A stretch of 64,000 nucleotides of DNA from Astropecten irregularis. Lineage: Eukaryota > Echinodermata > Asteroidea > Paxillosida > Astropectinidae. A program made the translations under genes and the position numbers. The DNA is taken from positions 3,410,001 through 3,474,000 of the forward strand of contig OZ020253.1 of NCBI GenBank assembly GCA_963971285.1. The letters run 5' to 3'. Positions 45,301-57,300 of this stretch are shown here, piece by piece. The notes below the pieces were generated by a model. It was not told the origin of the DNA and did no database searches. It was given only the letters and a program-made list of their open reading frames with translations. Position 1 is the stretch's first letter. Every line of letters begins with the position of its first letter.

Positions 45301-48300
45301 TGCCTGAAATGCTGTATTTATTCAAAAATGAGTCAAACAAAATACCGAAAACAGTTTTGATCTCTGAGATCAAAACCTCACAATTACACCGTAGGGTGCA
45401 CAGAGGATAATCAAACCACAAAGTCATCACTACCCTCGTCTGTACCCATTTACACATGGTAAAGAGGAGCAATATGTGACAATGCGTCTTGCCCAAGGAT
45501 GCAAGCACCACTAGCCCATGGCTGGATTCGAACACCAGACCACTAGCATGACTAGGCCACAGCATCCCAAAATCTTGTTTAAAAACCAACTCATTTGATA
45601 TATTTATTTGAATTTGTCTATTTTATATTGTGTTTGCAGGCCGAAATTGCAGAATCCTTTGCCGGTGATCAGCCCCCCGGATCCATCTCAACAACAAAGT
45701 TTGGCCGTACAACAGCCTATCTGGAGCATCCAGTGTTCAACTCGTGAGTGTAATGCTTTAGATATGTGTGCCACTACGTTAGGGTATTCAGGGGTCGCTG
45801 GTTTGAATCCCGCTCGAGTCAATCTTTCTTTGTTCATTTATAGCTCAGTTGGTAGAGCGCTTGTACAGTATTCAGGTGGTCGCTTGTTCAAATCCTGCTT
45901 CAGCCATTTTTTTTTTTTAAATGATCCCGCATGTACTGTATCTCAGGTTGCAGCATTGCTAATGCTACGCGTTTCTTAAATGATCCATGGGATATAGCGG
46001 TATGTGTGTGGTTTCATGGCTTCTGACTGCCAAACAAACAAAGATAATTGATTATTAGAGACACCACCAACTTAGGGCTGGTTAGCTCAGTTGGTAGAGC
46101 GCCGGTACGGGGTATTCCGAGGTCGCTGGTTGAGACCTGCCTCCAGTTAATTTTTCTATATTTTACCTCAATGCTCACACTGCTGGTATGTTTCTGCTGT
46201 TTAGGCATGGCTCTACAATGGTTTACCACATTTGAGTCTGTGTTGGTTGAGGGCCTGTTTGTTTCAGGAACACGATCAGTGATACTGCGTCAAAGGCTGC
46301 TCTGGATCCCATTTTAGCGTATCCTAGCAGGGATGTGGATAAAGATCAAATATGACAACCAAGATCCGCAGTGAACCAAACAGGCCCTGTAATTGAATAC
46401 ACTGATCCAGTAGGCCACGCCCACCATAGCAACGGCCACGTAACGTAACGGCGCACACGTACACAGCGTTTCACTATCGCCCACATGCACTGTACGCACT
46501 CAATCATCGAAAGCATTTCTCTCCATTGGACTTTGGTTTTGGAAAAGGCCAAAAATGTACATTTCCTCACTTGCCAGGGCATCGAGAGTCAGAATTACAA
46601 TAAAAATATAAACACCGCTTGACCATGGTTAAGGATAAATCTCGGGTTTGTAAAAGAATTGCCTTGTACATATGAAACAAAAGTAAAGTCAACGAAAAGT
46701 GTGTAGTGAATAATACATTTAAAACGTTGTCAGATAAAATGGCAGCAATTTGTTGGAGCTCAAACAACGCATTGTGATTGGTTAATTTGTCACGGGGCGT
46801 AGCCTACTGGCCATGGATCAGTGAATTCATGGAAGATTTCTTGAAACTCTTTTGACTTGATGATGTTTGTCTTTGATGTTGCAGTTATCATTCAGAGACC
46901 AGCATCGTGCGCTTCATGAAGATGCTAGAGAAGAAAGACCTATCCCTCGCACAGTCCATGATACCATTGGGCTCCTGCACCATGAAGCTCAACAGCACAA
47001 CACAGATGATGGTAAGATACATCTCAGATGATGATTCAATACAGGCGATTCCAAATAAAGCGCCACCAAATTAAAGCACTCAATACGAGAGGCTGGTGAA
47101 TTTAATACACGGATGATGGATGCATTGTTTGCACTGATGTGGGAATTTATTGTATGTTGGACCAATTCTTAACCACCCTGAAAACGTTTACGCCTTACCT
47201 AAATGATCGTAATGATACAGACTAATGATTGAAACTGATAAAGATCACATAATTTAACTATCGATGCAATTATATTGATCAATATTGTGAATAAAATGTC
47301 AGCAGTAGAGGAAAACAAACTTACTACAAAATGTAATAGTAATCAGTATAATAAAATGTTTTCTTACCGAGTGGATGCCTTTATGAACGACTGTTACTTA
47401 TTATGGAATCTGTCAAGTAGTTCAGACACACATTAGGTGCCATTTATGGCATATTGTTGGCATATATGGAGCATCGTCCGTGATAATACCCATACCCGTG
47501 ATAATACCCATAAAATAAAGCCAGTGGGGCTTAGAACACATTTCTAGTACGTGCTGTATATCGCAGCTTGAGAGTTAAAACATCTTGGTGATATTATTGG
47601 AAAACTATTTTTGTTTCTGTCTTTACACGTAGCCTATATCATGGCCCAAGTTCTGCAACCTTCACCCCTTCATACCTATGAGCCAAGCTGACGGCTATCA
47701 TGTTCTCTTGAAGGAGCTTGAACACGACCTGTGTGAAATCACGGGTTATGATAACATCTGCTTCCAACCCAACAGGTAAATGTAAATCATGCTCATCGAT
47801 CAAAGGGAGTTTCATACTTTGGTTTTTCTCGAAGAAATGCTGATTTATTGGCAAAAATATCAAGACAGATACAGTAACAGTCATCTGTGAAATTCCCAGT
47901 CCCATACGGTGCCCACTTATTGAGAAAACATTGAAAAACGGCCACAGTATTTTTTTATTACATTCACCTGTGTGAGGGTTGACATGGCTTTGTGGTTTGA
48001 TTAACCTCTGTGCGCCTTACAGCAGCAGCCAGGGCTGTATACTCCCCAAGGAGTTGAGATGATTTCAGTAGTCGAATGACCAGAAATTATAATAATGTAG
48101 GCGCCTTGATCTATATTTTTACAGATAGGGTATTAGGGAGAACAGTGAACATTTGGGAGACATGTGAAATCCTTCAGGGAGAATTATATTTCGATGTCAT
48201 GAAGGACATTTTTGTTATGTTAAAAGAAGACAGAGAATGCTCTCAATATGAACATATGTCAATTTCAAGGTCATTGGTTTGGAGGATGTTTAGAAATAGG

Positions 48301-51300
48301 TAAGTCAAGTTTTGTGCACGACCCTATGGGAAAGTATCCCTAAGGTCCCATCCTCGATTATTATGATGATGATTATTATTATTCTTTCTTGTCTTTCTCA
48401 GTGGTGCACAGGGAGAGTATGCAGGTCTAATGGTCATCATGGAATACTTGGCTAATAAAGGCGAGGGACATCGAAAGGTACGTCATCAGTACAAGTGCAA
48501 TGTACTTTTTCTGAAGGAAAAGTCTAAGCACAGTAGACTCTCACAAGTAAGCACTAGTAAGCAGGAGGTCGTGGGTTCGAATCCCAGCAGAGTCACCATG
48601 TGATTTAATATTCATGATTTACTGCGGTACCCGCCGCGATATTGGATTCTAATTCACCCCGCTGATCCCAGCTAGCTCGGTGGCCTAGCAGTATGGCATC
48701 TGCACTAGTAAGCAGGAGATCGTGGGTTCGAATCCCACCTGAGCCAGCATGTGATTTATTTTTCACGTGCTCTCACAAGCACCGAGTATACAGTGCTCGT
48801 CCACGTCGGTGAAGGGCAAGCCTAATTTGCATAATATCTATTTCCCGACCAAAATCATATAATATTCATGATATTGGATTCGATTCACCCCGTTGATCCC
48901 AGCTAGCTCGGTGGCCTAGCGGTATGGCATCTGCACTAGTAAGCAGGAGATCGTGGGTTCGAATCGCACCCGAGCCAGCATGTGATTTTTTTCACATGCT
49001 CTCACAAGCACTGAGTATACAGTGCTCGTCCACGTCGGTGAAGGGCAAGGCTAATTTGCATAATATCTATTTCCCGAACAAAATCATTGGATATTCATGA
49101 TTGACTGCGGTACCCGCCGCGATATTGGATTTGATTCACCCCGCTGACCCCAGCTAACTCGTTGGCCTAGCGGTATGGCATCTGCACTAGTAAGGAGAAG
49201 GTCATGGGTTCGAATCCCACCTTAGTCAGTATGTGTCACTGAGTTTGTATACGGTGCTCATCCACGTCGGTGAAGGGCAAGCCTAATTTGCGTATTATCT
49301 ATTTCCCGACCAAAATCATGTAATATTCATGACAGTAGACTCTCAATAGTGCTCCGCACTAATGACGTCACAAAATCCCCGGATGTCAGACAAACATTGA
49401 CTTTAGTGTACATGGACGCGCACACCCACGCACATGTGCATGGTTGCAATGTTTGTCTGAGGTCCGGTGCTATTTTTTTAGGTAGTGTACATGGACGCGT
49501 ACACCCACGCACGTGTGCATGGTTGCAATGTTTGTCTGAGGTCCGGTGCTATTTTTAGCGCAAGTGTGGAGCGCTATTGTCACACAAGGTTACCAATTAT
49601 CAGACATCTGGCAATACACGCCCCTGTATTAAATGCTTTTATTTGATCTCCATTTCTATTTTCAACGTTTCTCAGGTGTGTCTGATCCCAACGTCTGCTC
49701 ACGGCACGAACCCAGCCAGTGCTAGCCTAGCTGGAATGACCGTCAAGCCAGTCAAGGTGTCGGCCAACGGAAGCATCGATTTCGAAGACCTCAAAAAGCA
49801 GGTTGGTACGCAGTACTGATATTTTGCAGTAGCTTGTTGGCGGACCCAATTAACTCAGGATTGAATGTAAGAAAATGAAAGTTTCGTTCTGGGGTCAGTG
49901 GGGTACGCAGGTTTTTTTTAAAGGGGGGATGTTTTTAAATTGGATGGCTTAACGTACTATTACTATCATACTTTTAGAAAGTTGATAGAACAGCTGCTGT
50001 TTGGTCATAATTTGATTTGTCATGGAATAAAAACAAACCTGTGAAATTTTCAGGGGTTGCTATGTGTCCCTTCCAGCCTCGCAAATTCTTGAAATTCTAT
50101 CTTTACAAAAAATAAAATAAAAAATCTGTTTTTTTCTGCATTTTCACACTAAATTATGATTTTCCCAAAGATGGCCCATTGCCATGCTACTTGCTTACTG
50201 CATACATGCAAAACATCTGATGAAAATTCACACTGTGTGCGTGCCACTACAGAGTTCTCCCCATTTTTATTTAATATTTTAGGAATTGGTCACGAAACAG
50301 TTTTGAAGCCACAGCGTGGGGTCAGGGGCCCAAGGAAAAGTGTAGTATGAGGATGCTCTGTGGTGCATTCTTAGTATTTCAGGGCCCTTTTTTCTACCTA
50401 ATCTAAACATCATCCCAACCAATGAACTTGAAATTGACATATGATCATACTGAGAGCATTTTCTGTCTTCTATTAAAATTTGGACAGTAGAAATATGTTC
50501 TTAAAGGGTAGATGATACCGGCCCTTAGGGAGACATCAAAAAGTCTCCCTAAGTCCCGATGTCTCCCTAATGTCCACTTTCAGACGCTAACGTGTCTCCC
50601 GCCATTTACTGGTGTGTCCCCGCCCGTATTTTGTCCGGCAACAAAAGAATTTACGTCCGCTGCACTCTATACTGCAGGGTGTACTTCCCCTAATCATGGG
50701 CCGTACACCCTGCAGTATAGAGTGCGGCGGACGTAAAATATTTTGTTGCTGGACAAAATATTGGCGGGGACACACCAGTAACGGCGGGTGTTTTTTTACC
50801 TCCATGTTCGCGCCGTCGAATCGGTGTATTGCAAAATGTTCGGTATAGAGGTTATTCATGTGACGTCATCAGCTTGGATTGGCAGTCAAGCACAATGATT
50901 GCACACGTGTAAACAATACGCTTCAGTGCACACGCAACGTACAGTGTCGTACGAGTATAACCATGGAGGAACGTAGACAAGCTTGACGGCCAATCACATG
51001 ATGTCGGTGAATGCCCACTATAGCGGTGTTCGTTATAATGGCATGCCATTGTAATAGATTTCTGTTATATCATCTTCAGCATTAGTTTATAAATATGAAT
51101 TTTTTGAAAAAAATGTTACATCGGTTTCCCTCGTCCCACTTTGCTAACAGACTGAGGCCTTCAAGAATGAGCTTGCAGCCGTCATGATAACTTACCCTTC
51201 CACCAATGGCATCTTTGAAGAAGAGATTCGTGACATGTGCCAGCTGATCCACGAGAACGGCGGACAGGTCTACGTCGACGGTGCTAACATGAACGCCCAA

Positions 51301-54300
51301 GTTGGAATCTGCCGGCCAGGCGACTACGGAGGCGACGTCTCGCATCTGAATCTTCACAAGACATTCTGCATCCCGCACGGAGGTGGCGGGCCTGGCATGG
51401 GGCCTATTGGAGTGTAAGTAGGATCTTTTGTGTGCTATTCCTAGCTTTCTTAGTGTCATATGGCAGAGTTGCTGACTCGAGTTGTGTGACTTGGGGCCGA
51501 TTTCATAAAACTTACGATGCGTCGCAGAGTTAAGACGCATCCTTTCTCTATGGACTCACTGCATAGATGCGACGCGTCGCAGCTAGGACGGGTCGCAAAT
51601 CGAGTTGCGCAAGTCTCAGAGCTTTATGAAATCGGCCCCTGGACTCGAGTTGGACTTGAGTCAATATTTTCCTGATATGACGTATGACTTGCAAAGAATG
51701 ACTTGTGACTTGCCTTGGACTTGTGATATGACGTATGACTTGCAAAGAATGACTTGTGACTTGACATGGACTTGTGACTTGACTTGGACTTGACTTGTAC
51801 TTGTGACTTGACTTGCAAAGAACGACTTGTGACTTGACTTGGACTTGCAAAGAACGACTTGTGACCTGACTTTGACTTTCAAAGAATGACTTGTGACTTG
51901 ACTTGGACTTGCAAAGAACGACTTGTGACTTGACTTGGACTTGCTAAGAATGACTTGTGACTTGAATTGGATTTGGAAAGAATGACTTGTGACTTGACTT
52001 GGACTTGCAAAGAACGACTTGTGTCTTGACTTGGACTTGCAAAGAATGACTTGTGACTTGACTTGGACTTGCAGAGAATGACTTGTGACTTGAATTGGAC
52101 TTGCAAACAATAACTTGTGACTTGACTTGGACTTGCAAAGAATGACTTGTGACTTGACTTGGACTTGCTAAGAATGACATGTGACTTGACTTGGACTTGC
52201 TAAGAATGACTTGTGACTTGAATTGGATTTGGAAAGAATGACTTGTGACTTGACTTGGACTTGCACAGAATGACTTGTGACTTGACTTGGATTTGGAAAG
52301 AATGACTTGTGACTTGACTTAGACTTGCAAAGAATGACTTGTGACTTGACTTGGACTTGCAGAGAATGACTTGTGACTTGACTTGGACATGCAGAGAACG
52401 ACTTGTGACTTGACTTGGATTTGGAAAGAATGACTTGTGACTTGACTTGGGCTTGCTAAGAATGACTTGTGACCTGACTTGGACTTGCAAAGAATGACTT
52501 GTGACTTGACTTGGGCTTGCTAAGAATGACTTGTGACCTGACTTGGACTTGCAAAGAATGACTTGTGACTTGACTTGGGCTTGCTAAGAATGACTTGTGA
52601 CTTGACTTGGACTTGCAAAGAATGACTTGTGACTTGACTTGGACTTGCAAAGAACGACTTGTGACTTGACTTGGATTTGGAAAGAATGACTTGTGACTTG
52701 ACTTGGACTTGCTAAGAATGACATGTGACTTGACTTGGACTTGCTAAGAATGACTTGTGACTTGAATTGGATTTGGAAAGAATGACTTGTGACTTGACTT
52801 GGACTTGCACAGAATGACTTGTGACTTGACTTGGATTTGGAAAGAATGACTTGTGACTTGACTTAGACTTGCAAAGAATGACTTGTGACTTGACTTGGAC
52901 TTGCAGAGAATGACTTGTGACTTGACTTGGACTTGCAGAGAACGACTTGTGACTTGACTTGGATTTGGAAAGAATGACTTGTGACTTGACTTGGGCTTGC
53001 TAAGAATGACTTGTGACCTAACTTGGACTTGCAAAGAACAGAGTTGTTGACTCGAGTCAGTGACTTGGACTCGAGTCCGACTCGAGTCACTGATTTTGTG
53101 ACTTGCGACTTGACTTGACTTGAGCCAAAATGACTTGCGACTTGACTTGACTTGAACCAAAATGACTTGAGACTTGACTTGACTTGAGCCAAAATGACTT
53201 GACTATTAAAAAAATGACTTGCAAGTCAACATTAGACCATCGTGTATTCTAAATGATTTGCCTCCCGAAAGAAGAAAAGTAACTTTTTTTCTGACATAAA
53301 GCACCGAAACAATGTTCTGTAGCGTAAAACTTACACAGCACGTATACGGGCGACAGAGCTCACACAACGGTCGACATATCTCGATCGCACAGTGCCTACA
53401 CAGTGACCACGCGGTATACGGTGTGCTGTGAATAACGATGGGCCTGTTGTGCTCGGAATTATTAGACTTGTCTCAGTCTTCAGATTACTTTAACTACCGG
53501 GGTATTTTAAGTACGTATGACGTCGTAATGATTTGCTCAATAGTTCAGCTCACGTGCGTGTGTAGCCTAGCGCCGGCCGTGTACACACGAGAGTCGAGTA
53601 ATGTGTTTACCGATGGACGTGGGAAAGCTTTTCGCGTAAAGGTTCCCATGATATCGACTGATACAAGTTTACTATGTCTGGTTCTTGACTACTCTTGAGT
53701 CTCGTCTCTAGTTTACTATTATGTGATTCCGTAACCATACTTCCATTGCATCCACGGTACGTTTTGTGCCATGTGTGTAGGGAACACGAAGCGAGTGTTT
53801 CTGCTGGTCGTAGAGGACATTAATTTCCGACATTAGGACCTATTTTTTTTGTTTCGCTGGGTAAGGAAATCTTCCATAACCCACAGTGAATGTTCATTTT
53901 GCTTGTGCTTATAACTCGCAAATGGCAGGATCATTAATTTATGATGTTGGATTATAAAAATGGAACGACAGGAACGCACTTCGTAACAACTTTTTCACCA
54001 CTAGCATGGAGGAAGGAAAAGCTAACATCAGCTATCGATTAACGTTAGTTTTAATATCATTTTTCGCTGAAGTTGAGGTGTTTCAATATATTATTCTTTA
54101 TCTAAAATTTAATTCGCGATCACTTTACAATGTGATATTTTTGCTATGATTTTTTTAATGTTTTATATTTATTTATATGAATTTTTTGACGATCGAAAAA
54201 CGAGTTTTCAGCCGTGTTGTGTTTATGGGTTCTTTTACTAGGCCTACCAGTAAAATGGAACAGACTCACCGTGTCAACTTCAACTGTCGTGGCATGGGGG

Positions 54301-57300
54301 CTGCCATTTTATTCACACGCTCCATGCCCAACTCTTGTAACATGAAGCTGGTGTCTTTTTTTAGTAAACACACAGTTAGCGCATATACAACAGGCCGATC
54401 TTTAAAAGCTCTTTATTCTTGTTTCATATGCACCCTCTAATGTGTTAGATGTCCCTTCTTTTATTCAACGGCCATCTATTAAATAAACGGTTTTCCCATC
54501 TGCAGCAAAGACTGTGCCGAGTAGTTTATTTTGGGGCAAAATATTTTATGTTTGACTTGTTGACTTGACTTGACTTGCAACGAAATGACTTGTGACTTGA
54601 CTTGACTTGCGACGAAATGACTTGCGACTTGACTTGACTTGCGACGAAATGACTTGAGACTTGACTTGACTTGAGACAGAATGACTTGCGACTTGACTTG
54701 ACTTGAGAAAAAATGACTTGGTTACAACTCTGGCAAAGAATGACTTGTGACTTGACTTGGGCTTGCTAAGAATGACTTGTGACCTGACTTGGACTTGCAA
54801 AGAATGACTTGTGACTTGACTTGGGCTTGCTAAGAATGACTTGTGACTTGACTTGGACTTGCAAAGAATGACTTGTGACTTGACTTGGACTTGCAAAGAA
54901 CGACTCGTGACTTGACTTGGATTTGGAAAGAATGACTTGTGACTTGACTTGGACTTGCAGAGAATGACTTGTGACTTGACTTGGACTTGAAACCATGAAA
55001 CCACGCACACACTGCCATATCCCAGGGATCATTTCACCGACTGGAGTGGGATTCGAACCCACGACCTCCTGAATACCGTACAGGTGCTCTACCAACTGAG
55101 CCATCCAGCTATTGTTGTTCGTTTGGCAGTCAGAAGCCATGAAACCACTCACATACCACATATAAGATATGCACAGCATCAGCAATGCTGCAACCCGACA
55201 TGGAGGATCACTCAAAGAGGATGTGACTTTTTAGTCAACATAATCATCAAATAACCACAAGGGAAACTGACTAGATTAATTTTTCTCTTTTCTTTGTTTG
55301 TAATAGGAAGAAGCACCTGACACCATTCTTTCCAGGCAATCCGGTGACGCCCCCGCTGGGTACCAGTGATACCGGTGCCATGCCTCTTGGTGCCATCAGT
55401 GCAGCCCCTTGGGGCTCAGCGTCCATCTTACCAATTTCATGGGCATATATCAAGGTATGTGTAGACTAATCATCTTGAATACATGTATCTGATGCCCATG
55501 ATGAAGTGTCTGCTAAATACTCTAAAATTGATATGATTGCACCAAGGGCCAATTTCATGGATCTGCTAAGCACTAAAAATTGCTTAGCACAAAAATGTCT
55601 TTTCCAATAAAACAAATCACCATTAAAAATTTCATTTGATATTCATGGTCAGCGAACAACAGCCAAAGAACAATCACAAGTGATACACAAAACATAAAAA
55701 TTTGGTTGTTAATCCTGTTTTTATTAAGACGAAAATTTCATGCTTAGCAAATTTGTGTGCTAAGCAGGGCTGTGAAATTTACCCCTGGTTTCAACCAAGG
55801 TCAGATAAAAACTATACATTTATACACATAAGGGGCCACTCAAAATTGTCAATGTTTTTGAATTTCGCTTTTTTTTTCGAAAATAGAGGGTGGGTCAAGG
55901 AAATAAATTGAAGTAAATTGTTAATCGAAATTAACTTTTTGTATTAAAATTCATAATTTTTTTTCTGACTTGCCTGAGAAAATACATATATCCATCTTGT
56001 CATACTGTGTTGCAGTATAGTTTTTTACATGCATTTGAATTTATTTCAAATGTACAATTATACATATATTGATGTATCGTTTACCTGCACATTTCATTGC
56101 AATTCCAGCCATTATCTTGTCATACTGTGTTGCAGTATAGTTTTAACATGCATTTGAATTTATATCAAATGTACAATGTACTTGATGAAAAATCAGTTTT
56201 TTTAATCGAAATTGGGGGTGGGTGGGTGGTTTCAAAACAATTTGGAAAAAAACTCGAAATTCAAAAACATTGAAAATTTTGAGTGGCCCCTAAAAGCTCT
56301 TGATGTTTTCTGACTTGTTTGTCCCAACATCCGAATGTGACGTCACGAGCACGGAGCCCCTTTCCCCAGAAAACAAATGATGGCAGTCGAAATTTGTAAT
56401 GACAAAGAATTTTTTTGTTTGCAAATAAATTATTACCCTTTAACAATGTAGGTACTGGTACAAAACCCAGTTAGCTTGGTGGCTTAGAGGTATGGCATCT
56501 GCACTAGTAAGCAGGAGGTTGTGGGTTCAAATCCCACCTGAGCCAGCGCATGATTTTTTTCATGTGCATTCAAAAGGCACTTTAATAAAGAAGTGCTTAT
56601 CTACGTCGTTGAAGGGCAATAAATTGTTTGCATAATTCTACTTCCTCGAGGAATAAATTAATTATAACAATTTTTTTTTTTTTTAAGATGATGGGTAACG
56701 AAGGACTGAGACGAGCTACGGAGGTGGCCATCTTGAATGCTAACTACATGATGACTAGGTTGGAGGGACCTTATAAAATCCTCTTCAAAGGACTCAAGGG
56801 TAAGACAATAGTTAATCTTTATAGTCTGAGTGATTATAATGTCTTCATCAAACAACCACAAGTTAAAACTGATTGGATTGATGTTAAGTTATTAAAAAGT
56901 GAACAAAGACAAATTGACTGCAGCGGGATTAAAACCAGCGACCTGACGGGATTCAGTCAGCCCCAAAATTGTGCTGGTATGGTATTCTGGGGGGTCGCTG
57001 GTTCAAATCCCCCCTCAGGATTTTTCTTTGTTCACTTTTTAATTACTTATAAATATGTATTGTTGAATAGATTTAGTTTTCTATTGTACAATGTTGTGGG
57101 TTGTGGGGTGCTGTGGCTTGTTGCCTGGCATGTCGTACTTAAGATCTTGTGGTCAATCTACAGATTGTGGGTTCAAATCCAGCCATGGGCTAGTGGTGCT
57201 TGCGTCCTTGGGCAAGATGCTTTGTCACATATTGTTCCTCTTCACAATACATTGTATTGCAAACGAATGTTCATACAGGTATTGTTATCATGAGGAGATC

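Noticed and set aside
51665..53030. CRISPR-like array of 32-bp repeats
   Set aside because: The repeats are contiguous with no unique spacers, and the host is a eukaryote.
51661..53192. Minus-strand open frames of up to 149 codons as a Ser/Lys repeat protein gene
   Set aside because: They are the same 32-residue cycle in several frames of a 32-bp DNA repeat, with no start context, splice sites or unique sequence.
53438..53698. 86-codon frame inside the hAT-type element as a transposase
   Set aside because: No motif of a hAT transposase is visible and the frame is short; left as unrecognised.
56628..57293. 221-codon frame as a separate gene
   Set aside because: It begins with GLDC exon 19 and reads on through the donor into SINE sequence.
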